DNA of 64,000 bases from Saccharum officinarum (Eukaryota; Streptophyta; Magnoliopsida; Poales; Poaceae): NCBI GenBank assembly GCA_020631735.1, contig CM036199.1, forward strand, positions 15,034,834 through 15,098,833. Direction: 5' to 3'. Under the pieces are notes generated by a model. That model was not told the DNA's origin. It ran no database searches and saw only the letters and a list, made by a program, of their open reading frames with translations. Numbering within the stretch: the first letter of the stretch is position 1; each line of letters opens with the position of its first letter. Positions 10,917-22,984 of this stretch are shown here, one piece after another. A program made the position numbers and the translations under genes.

Positions 10917-13380
10917 ATGGTGCGTTGCAAGAACGCCGGTGGTGCTCCTGGTGACGGGGACGACAGTCCTCCTCGTCGGTCTGAGATTGCACGTGGGAAG
11001 CGTGTCAAGATCTTGGCCAGAAAGAAGAAGAAGACACTCACAGAGGCAGAGATTGCTCAGGCCGTGGCAGATGCAGCAGAGCAGGCAGAGAGAGGTGGCA
11101 GGAGCAGTGGCATACGCATAGGCGAGCGTCGCTTTCATCTTGAAGGTCGACAGCTCGGCACAGAGGCCACTGAGGGTACTGAGGATACTGGAGCTGCAGA
11201 GAGTATGTCAGTTGATCCACCTCCAGAGGCTCCAGAGGCTCCAGAGGCTACAGAGGACACAGAGGAGCAGCCAGCTCAGTCTCCACCACGTCGCCGCTCC
11301 ACACGCGCACGTACTCAGGTGTCTCCTAGGCCAGAGGGCCAGCGTCGTGGAGCACGTCCTCCTCCCAGAGCTAGAGGTTCACCCCGGTCGAGCACTTTGA
11401 CTTGAGGGGTGCTACAGCACGTCAGGTGCAGGGGTTGAGGTTCGTGGAGGTCAGTCGGTGGTTTCCGCCTGTGAGGGATCCCAGAGCTTCAGAAGGATTC
11501 TATACCCCACTTCAGGAGGATTTCTACAGAGCTCTAGTTGACAGCGGTATTGCTTTCCGACCACAGAGGGTCTGTCGACTTGAGTCACTAGTTGAGGTTG
11601 TGGGAGAGCAGCTACGTCCGCACCTGTCCTTTCTGCCAGGCTTGTCAGATCTTCTTGGACGGACAGGTGCATACTGCGGCACATGGGTCAGAGAGTTTTA
11701 TGCTTCACTATGGATTGATCCTGCCCATGATTTCATTCACTTTGCATTCCGAGGCCGCGATCACCGCCTATACAGCACCAGAGTGCGGGAGATTCTCAGA
11801 CTCCCAGCTTCCAACACGAAGATACATCAGCTGTGCTTTGGTCAGACTCCTCCACCGAGACGCCCTCATGGCGGTGCAGTGCCACCTACAGACCTGGTTC
11901 GACCCTGCTTCCGTGAGCCTTTTGGCGAAGGGTCTCGACGCACGCCTGCCAGTTTGACACCACTTGCCAGGGTTTGGATGCTATAGTCAGACGCACTCTA
12001 CTTCCCAGACTTGGCTACAGAGAGGGACTGACTCGGATGCAGCTATGGGTTGTTCACCACCTCCTCTCACAGACTCAGTTTGACATTTGGGATCTCATAC
12101 TTAGTGAGATGGAGGACACCATAGCTGAGGGCTTCAAGGGTAATCGTCAGCTGCCCTATGCACACTGGATCTGCTTCATTATTAGATCATCCATCCAGTT
12201 ACCAGCAGAGATCCGAGCTGAGATATCAGATACTACTACTGCTTTCCCTGAGTATGATATCCGTCAGCTTTGGGCTTCAGTCACCAGAGATCAGGCCCCA
12301 GTGCCAGGACAGCGTGTGCGACCTGAGGTTCCTGAGACAGCAGCTGAGCAGGACGCCACAGTTGATGAGCTTGCAGAGGCAGAGCTTGCAGATCTTGACG
12401 CTCAGCCTGCTGATCTTCCTGAGGATGGGACATCTGACAGCACTGATGAGGACTACCAGCCCATCCCCAGGTACCGGTCTCCTCGGTCTCACGACCACGA
12501 GGCCGGTGGCTCTGGTTCAGCCTCCCGCACAGACCCAGCCATGGTGGCAATACTTGAGAGGTTGACCCAGGCACAGGAGCAGCAGCAACAGCAGATACAG
12601 CGACAGGCTCAGGACACAGCTGCAGCACTTGCACAGATTCAGGCTCGTCAGGACGAGTTTCAGCGTCAGCAGCTTGAGATCCAGAGGCAGCAGGTCGAAA
12701 TGCAGCGACAGCAGTACGAGATTCAGCGACAGACTGCAGCTAGTCAGCAGCAGTACTTGGACCTCCTGCGCCACCTAGTCACTGTTGGGGTTCCTCCGCC
12801 TGCTTCCGTCCTGACTTCTGCTTTACCATCTACTGATCCATCGAGTCAGGGACAGCCGGGTTTCCAGTTCACATCTCCACAGCAGCAGGTTCCCCAGTCT
12901 TTCCAGTCCCCGAGCTTCACGCCTATTCACACGGGGTTTACACCATCAGACCAGCCTCGCCCTCACCTCCTGACAGGCACACCCTTCGGTGATTTCAGTG
13001 CTACCTACAGCGAGTTGACTGGTCAGCCGACGCCCTCGCACACTACATTTGCTACTTCTTCAGGGTTGTCAGCTTCAGAGGCAGCTATTCCTCCAGTGAC
13101 AGGGACTGGTACTACAGAGACTCTACCTTCGTCAGTTGCCTCGACAGATCCTCCTGCTATTGGCTCGCTACAGGCTCAGGTCACTCAGACGGATCCTATT
13201 ATTGCTACTACGACAGTACCTGTTCCTGCCGTTCAGACCCAGACAGTTACACAGCCACATGCTTCTTCAGAGGGTCAGCCAGATAGTTCAGATTCCGAGG
13301 GCGATTCTCTACACTTCATGATTACTCCGCGCACCTCGGCACCCGACACGACTCCGTCTGTCCCCCCATCAGATCCTTAG
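10917..13380 (+). pseudogene. Env-position reading frame of the Sirevirus (transposon-protein / coiled-coil), two frameshifts
   Basis: Three open segments in three frames make one protein. 10917-11405 starts MVRCKNAGG and is basic, then Glu/Ala/Pro-rich. 11402-11986 is a globular part with RFVEVSRWFPPVRDP and REFYASLWIDP motifs. About 11950-13380 starts near TTCQGLDAIVRR, has a Gln-rich coiled coil around 12560-12750, and a Ser/Thr/Pro-rich tail. The globular part resembles the 'putative plant transposon protein' domain often found at this position in grass Sireviruses (recognition by eye). Breaks lie near 11390 and between about 11880 and 11960. No clear signal peptide or membrane anchor is visible, so a true envelope function is not supported. 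Confidence 0.7.
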
Positions 13381-13830
13381 ATTAGTTTTTTTGGCGCTTG
13401 ATGCCAAAGGGGAGAGAGAGTAGTTTCAGGGGGAGTTTTGAGAGAGGGTTTTCGTTTTTTCCTGTGTGCTACATTCATGCATCATGTTTACTTTTCAGTC
13501 ATTGCATTCGTGTGACATGTCGTTGTGAGATAAACCTTGAGTCTTAATGTTTTATCCTGTCACATTGTTATCTCTTGTCACCGTTGTTAATTATAGCTCT
13601 AAGGTTGTGCTTCCGTGCCTTACTCCGATTACTTATGAGCTATATCTGTTTGTGTACTAACGCTTTTTGTCTTATCTTATGAGTACACTCTTTTGGCTTG
13701 GGACACATAAGCAATTCCTAACCCTTCTTTGCTTATTGCTCTTTGCTTATGTGAACCATGCATGTTCGAAAACCTCAACTCCAATCTTTCATATCTTAGT
13801 GTTGTCATCAATCACCAAAAAGGGGGAGAT
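13381..13830 (+). other. 3' untranslated segment ending in the polypurine tract
   Basis: There is no coding potential. It ends with AAAAAGGGGGAGAT at 13817-13830, immediately before the 3' LTR start TGAAAG. This is the plus-strand priming polypurine tract. A second purine-rich GGGGAGAGAGAG run is present near 13410. Confidence 0.85.
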
Positions 13831-15425
13831 TGAAAGCATCTAGGCCCGAGGTTTGGTTTCGGCAATTGATGACAACGCTTTTTACCATGACTAACGTGTG
13901 TTTTGCAGAAACTTTGGTAAGTTAGGTCATGGAGTTTTAACTGCTTTGGCACCATGGTATTCATGCCCCTTGATGGAAATCGTTTCGGTTTTCAAAAGAG
14001 TGACGTCAAGATTAAGGACGGTTAGTTCCGGATGTCGAGGTGTTGAGAGACATTGGAATAGTCGTTAGGATCTTCGTTTTTCTCTTTTGGCCGTACTATA
14101 AAGGGGGCATGAGCGGGTAGCTTGACCTAGGCGAGTCCTATGTTTAGGTGTGGTGCACACTTGTTAAACTTGGCGCTAGGCAGCTCTAGAATAGCTCAAA
14201 GTTCAGTTGGAAGCAACTTGGTTCAAGTTGTGACGCGTTTCGGAGTGTTTCGGTTGTTTTCCCTTGACCGGACGCGGTCCTCGGCATGACCGACGTGTCG
14301 GTCAGTTCAGTTCCGCGGCTAGGGTTTCAGCTCTGAACACCGGACGCGGTCCTCGCGAGGACCGGACGCGGTGGTCAGAAGTCAACACGTGTCACTTGAG
14401 GGAAACACCCGATCGGACGCGACCTGGGTGTGATCGGCGCGTCCGGTCATAGTCCAGTAAGGTCCAGAGACGACCGGACGCGTCCGGTCATCACCGATCG
14501 GACGCGGGGTCGCGCGTCCGGTGCGAGTACAGTATGCTCCCTGCACGATCGGACGCGTCCGGTCACCCCTGACCGGTGCGTCCGGTCACTCAGGTGTTTT
14601 TCGGTTTTCGACCGTTACGAGCGACCGGCGCGTCCGTCAGTACGACCGGCGCGTCCGGTCAGCTCGAGTTTTGCTGAGTCAGCAGGTAACGGTTCGTTTT
14701 GTCTGTGGGGGTATAAATACATCTCCACCACCTCTTTTAGAGGTCTCTTGCTCATTTGATCAGCTGATAAACACCTTTGGAGTGCAAGGTAGTGCAAGAG
14801 CACTAGTGAGGATAGAGATTTGAGAATCAAAGCTTGAGAGTTCCTCACTAGCGATTAGAGAGTAGCAAGTGTGCATCCACTTTCTCATTTGGGCTCGTAG
14901 TGGTCAAGTGAGAGTTCTAGCTTGTTACTCTTGGTGATCGCCATCACCTAGACGGCTTGGTGGTGATGGGAGTTTGGTGATCATCCGGCGGAGCTTGTGG
15001 ATGACCCAACTCATCTTGTGAGCGGTTGTGGGTGATTCACCGCGACGGAGTGTCAAAGAATCAACCCATAGAGAGCACTTGATCCTTGCGCGATAAGGCA
15101 AGGGGAGCTACACCCTTGCGCGGGTGCTCCAACGAGGACTAGTGGGAGTGGCGACTCTCCGATACCTCGGAAAAACATCGCCGTGTTCCTTGCCCTTTAC
15201 ATTCAAGCATTTACATTCTCATATTTACTTTCATTGCTTGTTTACATTCCTAGACTTGTCATGCTAGACTAGGATTGGAAACTAGGGTGCAAAACTTTAT
15301 ATCGGTAGACTCTCTAGAACACAAGTAGACACTAGGGGTGAATTCCGGCTTGTAGGATTTATTTCTTGCATTTATTTTTTAGAAAAAGCCCAATTCACCC
15401 CCCTCTTGGCATCTTGATCCTTTCA
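13831..15425 (+). repeat. Complete 3' LTR of the Sirevirus element (1595 bp)
   Basis: It begins TGAAAG after the polypurine tract and ends CTTTCA, an inverted terminal pair. U3 holds many GACCGGACGC/GCGTCCGGTC palindromes (14265-14660), with a TATA box at 14712-14719. Positions 14579-15425 match the 5' LTR remnant. The first 748 bp have no partner inside the window. Confidence 0.93.
14712..14719 (+). promoter_or_regulatory. TATA box of the Copia 3' LTR
   Basis: TATAAATA is identical and collinear with 2954-2961 of the 5' LTR. It could drive readout into flanking DNA; that is inference. Confidence 0.55.
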
Positions 15426-15709
15426 CACGTGCAGGGCAATCCATTACATGAGAAAATTGATTTTAGATCAACACTGTTGCACAAAATGACTACGTACATA
15501 ATTATATTATTGAACCTGAACCGGGAGCAACTAGTACAGCTTCTGCAGTCGCGAATTGTTTTCAAATGTGGCGCTACTTTGAGTCTTTATCTGTGTTGTG
15601 TTACTCTCTTGTTCGGCATCACCTAATACGGGCATCTCGCTTTTATGACAGTTATGGTTTGTAATCCCTGCTACCCACTTAACGAAAAATATGCATAAGC
15701 GTGTTCATG
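15426..15709. other. Unassigned flank between the Copia element and the gap
   Basis: This is the host side of the Copia insertion, beginning CACGT, which would be the 5-bp target duplication if the left copy outside the window matches. No gene, terminal repeat or CACTA end is visible. Confidence 0.5.
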
Positions 15710-15809
15710 NNNNNNNNNNNNNNNNNNNNNNNNNNNNNNNNNNNNNNNNNNNNNNNNNNNNNNNNNNNNNNNNNNNNNNNNNNNNNNNNNNNNNNNNNNN
15801 NNNNNNNNN
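15710..15809. other. Scaffold gap, 100 N
   Basis: Exactly 100 N is a conventional placeholder of unknown true size. The left end of the CACTA element may lie here. Confidence 0.98.
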
Positions 15810-15839
15810 AGATGATTAGAAATCAGGTAGAATTGAGCG

Positions 15840-16620
15840 TTAGAATAGAGAAATGAATTCGAGTACCCATACTTGTCCGTATGCGGCGAGGTTGCGGCTG
15901 CCTTGATGGTGCGGTATACCTGACATCAGCAATCGCCGCTCTCGGACAGCGTTGTGCGCTTTAGCCCACTCGGGGCCACACCACCTGTCCACTATCATCT
16001 CCTAGTACTCGGGATATGCGGCGCACCACTAGAGACACATCTGCACGTCATCAAGTATTTGACATATAAGAGGAATAATTAAGACTACTTAATCTCAAAA
16101 GGAATCAATATTAATGTTCTTTATCTACCTGTATGTACTGGTCCCGGGTCAGCGTCATGCTTCTTGCTTGTGGCTTCTTAACATCCTTTCCAAAGATCGA
16201 CCTGTGGTAAGTGACGATGGTCTGGACACGCGCCTCATAATGGATGTCCACGATGAGCTTTTTGCAGGCTTTGGTAAGCACCGCCTTCGCCCTGGCCTCA
16301 AATCCCTCATCGCACCTGTAATAAAGCTGCATACACACACGATGTATCCATTCATTATTACAAGAAAAGTCCAATGAATGCGATGTATTGAGCAATGTGG
16401 TGCGATGAAGACTTACCCAAAAGTCCCGCTTCACCCGCACCATCTTGTTCTCAGCCTCCGTGCCGGGGGTGTTGGCGTAGTGGTCAAAGGTGTAGGCCAG
16501 CTCCTTCTTCCCAGCGTAGTCAACCAGGCTAGGGAAGTGGGTCTTGCACAGAAGACCTAGGATGCCATTGACATGGCGTGCGAGACCACCACCCGACACA
16601 ACGGTCCAGTTCTTGCATAA
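15840..16620 (-). pseudogene. CACTA second protein, plant_transposase_24 type
   Basis: A 162-codon open segment (16111-16599) starts, in the right frame, with an NWTVVSGGGLARHVNG-like stretch after a probable splice acceptor near 16622. It also contains RDFWVSLHR and GFEARAKAV. A further exon about 15850-16060 reads ...EYWEMIVDRWCGPEWAKAHN..., followed by LLMSGIPHHQGSRNLAAYGQ. These fit the plant transposase family found beside TNP2 in grass CACTA elements. The sequence runs into the scaffold gap, and a stop appears in the second exon, so it is partial and probably broken. Confidence 0.72.
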
Positions 16621-16699
16621 GTGATTAAGAAAAAATATTAGTTTCTACTTCAATTTTAACATATCATATGAAGAAGTATCGATAACATCTTAAGTTACT

Positions 16700-17190
16700 T
16701 TTGCCCTTTGGGGCGAATCACCGGGCGTCAATGAGTTGCCGGTGGAGGAGGGAGGCTCGCGGGACCTCGCAAGTAGACACTCGACAAACTAGAGGAAGCG
16801 AAACCCGTACCTACCGCCTCCTCCTCCTCGTTCGAGTCCCCACCCCCCTCCTCGTTCATCTGCCGAGCCTGCTCATCCTCGTCCCCGTCCCCATCTCCAT
16901 CCCCGTCCCTGGCCACCACCTCCTCCTCCACCTCATTCTCCACCGACGTGGGAGGACGAGCCTGCCTCATGCTGCTGCTCCTCCTCCTCCTCTGCAGCCG
17001 GCATAGGGTGTGTCCTTCCGTAAATTGAGAACACATTCCTCTAACAGTTGTCCACCATCTTTGTTCAATCACTTGCAATTGAAAAGAATAAACAAGAGCT
17101 AATTAGAAATTAGAAAGAATAAACAAGAAGTAATTAGAAATAGATGCAAAATAAACAAAATATAATTACAAAATAACATAGTATTACATG
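16700..17190 (-). other. Acidic low-complexity segment and intron-like DNA in the CACTA element
   Basis: On the minus strand 16728-17078 encodes an Asp/Glu/Gly-rich run (repeated GDGDGDE) that may be an exon of the second CACTA protein. The remainder to 17190 is AT-rich. No firm gene model. Confidence 0.4.
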
Positions 17191-17192
17191 TA

Positions 17193-20100
17193 TTAGAAAT
17201 AATCTGCATGATCGGGATTAGCTAGATCATAAGTCTCATCATCACTATCAACCATGTCAAAATAATCAACACTATCCAAAGGAGGAATGATGTCTTCATT
17301 GTCATTGCCTAAACGTAATCGCTCAAGCATTTGTAAGTCCTTCACATCTTGCACGTCATCTCCATCGTCCTCGTCATCAACCCAATCATTGTCTACATCC
17401 ATTCCTATCGCTTCGGTTAAGTCTATCTCGAACCTCCCTTGTAGCCCCTCTTCTTGATAGAACTCTCCGTCATATGTGTTTGTGTTGAAGTTATAATCTT
17501 CATCGTTTGGGACAGATAGTTTACCATGTGGCGATACCTTGTGCATAATAGCCCAACCCTTAAGATGCTCTTTGGTTTGGCATGCGTATGAGGTATAATA
17601 AACCTGCGTGGCCTGTTGAGCCACAATATAGACATCATCTCCTAGATAGACGGAATCTTGTCAAATTTTGACTAGCCCAAGATGAGGGGTCCGTCTCGTT
17701 ACTCCAGGATCAAACCAATGACATTTGAATATGACAGGACTAAGAGGTTTGCAACCGATGGCATTTCCAAATGAAAGTCCGTATATTCCTTCAATTCTTC
17801 CATAATAGTCGAGGCCATCAGTGTCGGGGGTAAAAACTCTACTATTTATGGTTCTTCGGTTAGGCCGACTCTGCTCGTAGCTTGCTGTGTGAAAGCGATA
17901 TCCATTCACGTCATAACCGATAAATGACTTGACCCTATAGGGCAGAGCCATTTGCAACCTGTCTCAACTCACCACTGATAGACACATCAGTTTGGGCCTG
18001 CAGGCTCGAGCAGGATATATCATTATATTATTTGAATGTACGAGCAACTTGGTAGGTCGCACTAAGTACGAGCTAAATTGGAAAGTACCTTGTTTTTAAA
18101 CCAAGAAATGAAATCATGCTTCCCTCGTCCCGCACCCTTTGAAAGAAGGGTATCAGCTCCTGCGGGGTAGATCCCTTATTGATTCCAGAAGTGATGAAGA
18201 AATTCTCTGTACCAACGTGAAACAAAGGGTTGGATGAGGAACAGTGATGGCGTATTGAAACAAATTCGTTGAGAACTTACCCAATGTACGACACCATCTC
18301 GTCAAGGTTGTTCAACACATATAGCATGATGCAGCGCCACTCTTCATGTGTCAAGGTCTTAGTGGTCGATGCACTTGCGCTTCTGAGTTGCCCTCGAAAA
18401 AGGCTGAGGTTCGATTCATTTTCGCCAGCATTGTAACGAGAGGGTGTATTATGCACGCTAGGAAGGTTCTCGACGTAGTATTTTTCTATGAAGTTTGACA
18501 CCTCCTCCAGAATGTATGCCTCTGCAACAGAAGCCTCAATTTTGCCTTTATTTCTATATTTTTTTACAAAGAGTCTTTAGACATCTCTCGATTGGATAGC
18601 ACCAACGGGCCTGCAAGGCCCCCCCATTCGTGCCTCATACAGGAGGTGCAATATCAAATGCTGCATCGAATTGAAGAAGCCGGGTGGGAAGATCTTCTCC
18701 AACTTACAGAGCAACACAGGCGCCACGTTTTCCAAGTCATCAATCATGGTCTGAGATAACTCATTGGCACAAAGCTGGCGGAAGAAGTAGCTTAACTCTG
18801 CCAGCGCTAGCCACACATGCTCAGGGACACAACCTCGAACCATCGCCAGAAGAAGTCGCTCAATCCATATTTGGTAGTCATGACTCTTCATCCCGTTGCC
18901 TTGCAGAGTAGATAAGTTCACTTCCCTCCTCAGATTCGCTACATATCCATCAGGGAATATTAGCGTCTGCATCCATTCAAGTACTTCCCTCCTGTGTTTC
19001 CTAGCCAAGACGAAATCGGCCTTAGGCATTTTCCATGTCTTGCCGCCTCTAGGAGGTTGCATCTCTTGCTTTGGTCTATCGCATAACGTTGCCAAGTCCA
19101 CTCTAGCCTTAAGGTTGCCCTTTGACTTTTTAGTTTCCATGATAGTTCTCCAAAGTGCCTCGGCCACATTCTTTTTAGTCTGCTTTACATCAATGTTATG
19201 TGGGAGAAGGAGGTCATCAAAATAGGAGAGCCTCGTCAAGCCTGACTTATGAGCCCATATGTGTTCCTCACCATACCCCACAAAACCACCACCTTCTTGG
19301 TTGTCCACGAGAGCATCTATCTGAGCATGAACCTTGGCACCAGTCATCATCTGCGGTGGAGGGTCTTTCACTATGACACCTTTCGTAAAGTTCTTGATGT
19401 CTTGTATGAATGGATGGTCAAGAGGGAGGAATTGATGATGTTTGTCGAACGATGAATACTTGCCACCCTTCTGCAACCAAATGAACCTCAGACGTTCCTT
19501 GCATATTGGGCATGGGAACTTCCCGTGAACACACCAGGCGTAGAATATCCCATAGGCCAGGAAGTCATGCAGGGAGTAGTGGTACCAAACGTGCATTTTG
19601 AAGCTTGTCTTTGTAGCTCGGTCATATGTCCATACGCCTTCCTTCCAAGCATTGACCAATTTATTAATCACAGGCTCCATGTACGCACCCATATCACTCC
19701 ATGGGTGTCCAGGAATTATCAATGACAAGAATATATTCTGTCTTTAAAAGCATACGCTATGGGGGAGATTGAGGAGGATAACGAACACAGGCCAACATGT
19801 GTATGGGGCAGCCATCAATCTATAATGATTGAATCAAACTGTTGCCAGCGCAACACGTACATTACGAGCCTCATCTGCTATCTCACGATGAATGCCATCA
19901 AAGCGGGTCCATGCTTCACCATCGGATGGATGTACTAGTTTGTTAGCATTGTATCATTTTCCCTTTTTGTGCCATGTCATCTGTTTCGTGGATTCCTCAG
20001 TCATGTATAGCCGTTGGATCCTCGGTATGAACGGGAGGTGCTATAGGATCTTCATGGGGATCATAAGCTGCCTCTTCTGGCCATCACCAGAGTCTACCTT

Positions 20101-20795
20101 CAGGTACCTAGAGGATTTACACTTTGGACAGTAATTTACATCCTTGTGTTCTTTCCTAAATAGGACGCACCCCTTCGGACAAACATGTATCTAATCATAC
20201 GACATCTTAAGTGCATGAAGGAGTTTCTGTGACTCATACATGCTCTTTGGCAGAATGTGGCCATCCAGAAGCAGGCTGCCAATGACGGTCAACATACCAT
20301 CAAAATGTTCTCGACTCATGCTACACTCGGACTTGAACCCCATTAAACGTCCAATGGCATCCAGTTGAGAAACCATTGTACGATCGTGAAGGGGTTTCTA
20401 TGCTGAAGACATCATGTCGTAGAATACCTTTGCAGTTGCCTCCATCTCCTCCTCCGTACGTGAAAGTCATCTAACATGTCTGCTACCCCGGCACCAGCAT
20501 CAAAATCCTCGACGCGGGGCCTCACCACCTCCTCTCTCAGACGATGGGCTTCACCATGGTGGACCCATCGAGTATAGTCCGACGTAAATCTATTCTTCAA
20601 AAGATGTTTACCCATGTCCACCTTGTTTTTCCTTTTTCTGTTTGCACATCTCTTGTAGGGACACAAAACTAGAATCGCTCCTTTAGCAGACTCGCCAAAT
20701 GCTAGTTCCAAGAAATCATTGGTCTTCATCATCCATTTAGTGGTGAAATCACTTTGACTTGAGCGGCCTGTGTACATCCACTCACGGTCATCCAT
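17193..20795 (-). pseudogene. CACTA TNP2-like transposase (Transposase_21 family), interrupted
   Basis: Read right to left, 20412-20795 is the transposase-associated N-terminal domain (MDDREWMYTGR..., with a Cys-containing CPYKRCANRK motif). 20191-20376 holds the next conserved block. 18577-19728 (383 codons) is the Transposase_21 core and following domain (PGHPWSDMGAYMEPVI, CPICKERL, HKSGLTRLSYFDDLLLPHNIDVK), including SRDV-type joins. 18277-18501 is the DUF4218-like end (THEEWRCIMLYVLNN). 17661-17957 is a DUF4216-like block (DGLDYYGRIEGIYGL). 17193-17624 is the acidic C-terminus. Some breaks are introns, but stops between 19729 and 20190 and between other blocks suggest decay. It would catalyse excision and insertion of CACTA elements if intact. 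Confidence 0.85.
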
Positions 20796-22059
20796 TCTCT
20801 AACATATATACCAGCGAGCAAAGTAACCATCAATTGCATCTATGTGTCGTTCCTACTGTCTAATAGGTGAGGATAGGTCCTAATCCCACCTGTGGATGCG
20901 TAGATGAGGTTAGTTTTCATGCTCTACTCCTATCCGAGACAAAATTTTGGCAGCACCTCCCCGCTGTTCTCCTGATACACGTCCTAGCAGGGAGAGTGTG
21001 TATCCAGAGAACAACAGGAAGGTGATGCCAAAACTCTGTCTCGAATCCGAGCAGACCAAGAAAACTAACACATCTATGCATCCGCAGGCTGTCCAAAATA
21101 CGTGGACAATCCAAAACAGATACGGTCATAGATATGCAAAGATCTGCATACCTCCAACCGTATCTCTTTCGAATGGGAGACGCCTAACTGGGTTACGCGA
21201 GCTACGACTATGATACGGAAAGGGGGTTATACGTAGGGTGCCGGTGGAGTCAGGCTAGCGGGGCCGTGGTGAGTCGGTGCAGTGACGAGGCGACGCGGTG
21301 CAGGTAGACCCGCAACGCCGAGGAAGACGATCGGGGTACTCTGGCTCCACTCCAACAGGTCCTCTCCTAAAAAAAAGACACATAATAGTGAGAACTCAAA
21401 ATTTCGGCAACACCTCCCCTACACGGTGAGGTTTCCAAAACCTACAAGAAAACAACGACACGATGGCCGACCACCACATATATATCTAGGGAAGCCATGT
21501 AGTTTCATTCTCATTCCGTGCAGAAGAATATTTCTAAGTAGTACAACTACTACTACTACTTACTACAATACTACTACTGCTACAACTCTACTACTACTAA
21601 CACTACTCCCACCACTAAAACTACCACCACCTCAACTACTACTACTAGTAGCACTACTACTACCTCAACTACTGCTACTAGTATCACTACTACTACTACT
21701 ACTAATACTAGCAACAAAAGAAGGGGAAGGGAAGGGCATACCAGTGGCATGGACGCGCCGGTGAGGGGGCAGTGACGGCACGGGAACGCTGGGGACGCGA
21801 CGAGGACGCTGGAGACGCGACAACGGCGCCGGGGATGGCCGCGGTCGGCGGGGACCTCCTCCTCCCTCCTCCTCCTCCGCGGGGCGGCGCGGGGCCAAGA
21901 GCCGTCGTCAGGGCACGGTGGGCGCGGGGGGCGAGCGCGAGGGCCGCGGTGGGCGCGTGAGGTTGGCGGGGGTGGTACGGCGGCGGCGGCGCTATGTGTG
22001 TGTGGGGCGTGTGTGTGGTGTAGGCGCAGGCGAACCGTTAAGTCCCGGATGGGCTCTTT
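20796..22059 (-). other. CACTA leader region, non-coding
   Basis: No protein is supported. It contains an (ACT)n-rich microsatellite (21541-21713) and a very GC-rich stretch (21770-22050). Open frames there on both strands are composition artefacts. Confidence 0.5.
21541..21713. repeat. Imperfect ACT/CTA trinucleotide microsatellite
   Basis: About 170 bp is dominated by ACT/CTA triplets with interruptions (CCACCT, GCTACT). It lies in the leader of the CACTA element. Confidence 0.9.
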
Positions 22060-22530
22060 GCCGAGTGCCCGTGATCTGGCACTCGACAAAGTTTTTTATT
22101 TTTTTAAAAAAATTGCTAAGTTTTTATTTTTTTTAAAAAAATTTCTTTGCCGAGTGCCCGCGATCTGGCATTCGGCGAAGTTTTTATTTTTTTTAATTTG
22201 TTTTGCCGAGTGCCCGCGATCTGGCATTCGGCAAAGATTTTTTTAAAAAATTTGCTTTGCCGAGTGCCCGCGATCCGGCCCTCGGCAAAGACTTTTATTT
22301 TTTTAAATTTGCTTTGTCGAGTGCCCTAAATCCGGCACTCGACAAAGACTTTTATTTTTTTTTAAATTTCTTCTTTTAAATTAAATCGGAAAACAGTTTA
22401 GCTTTTTTTAAAAAAAATCTTTGCCGAGCGCCGGCGAGCGAGCACTCGGCAAAGATAATTAAAAAAAAGATTTGAGTCTTTGCCTAGTGACGCGGAGCAG
22501 ACACTCGGCAAAGACATAGTTTGCCGAGTG
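22060..22530. repeat. CACTA subterminal repeat block, inner
   Basis: Multiple copies of TTTGCCGAGTGCC and its complement GGCACTCGGCAAAG are separated by A/T homopolymers. These are transposase-binding subterminal repeats in grass CACTA elements (family knowledge). A repeat-free AT-rich spacer (22531-22984) follows. Confidence 0.88.
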
Positions 22531-22984
22531 TCACCCCTAGATATATCTAGTTTGTAAGCATCGTGCATGTCAACGTCTGCGAAACCTTCTCAAATTTTTT
22601 TCACAGCCTCCACATGTGATAAGATGACATCTCGATAAGTTTCATGATTTTTCGACTTCGTTTGCATTTTATATAATTTAAAAACCATTCGCCCGCAAGT
22701 TGGTGGCCGTGTTTCCTAAACAAGACGTTCGAAAATTTGGGTCTATCCCTGGATACGGCCTCGAAATACACTCACAACAGGAATATCATTTTTTGAATCA
22801 CTAAATTCCATTATTCCATGCACTTGCAGTTCAAATTTGCTTTTTCCGAAAAAATTCAATTCAATGAAACAATTAACTAAAAATAGCAAAAAAAACCTAA
22901 AAATGTACCAATATTGAACATGTAGTTGCATGTACTGTAGGAGGGCTATAGAAAATTTTTAGGTGCAAAAAGAGAAAAAAATAA

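Larger units (their letters stand above)
2819..15425 (+). mobile_element. Sirevirus-type Ty1/Copia LTR retrotransposon (5' LTR truncated by a nested insertion)
   Basis: Element order is partial 5' LTR (2819-3671), tRNA-Met primer binding site, gag (3724-6072), pol (protease, integrase, reverse transcriptase, RNase H; 6087-9310), a 1.6-kb spacer, an env-position reading frame (10917-13380), polypurine tract and full 3' LTR (13831-15425). The order protease-integrase-RT-RNase H defines Copia. A long gag with two CCHC knuckles plus an extra frame between pol and the 3' LTR is the Sirevirus (Opie/Ji/SIRE) layout. Coding parts are broken by small indels, so this copy is non-autonomous as assembled. 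The left 748 bp of the 5' LTR (counterpart 13831-14578) lie beyond the window. Confidence 0.93.

Noticed and set aside
21580..22089. 169-codon minus-strand frame ending in Val-rich runs
   Set aside because: It translates the ACT microsatellite and a GC-rich leader; not a protein gene.
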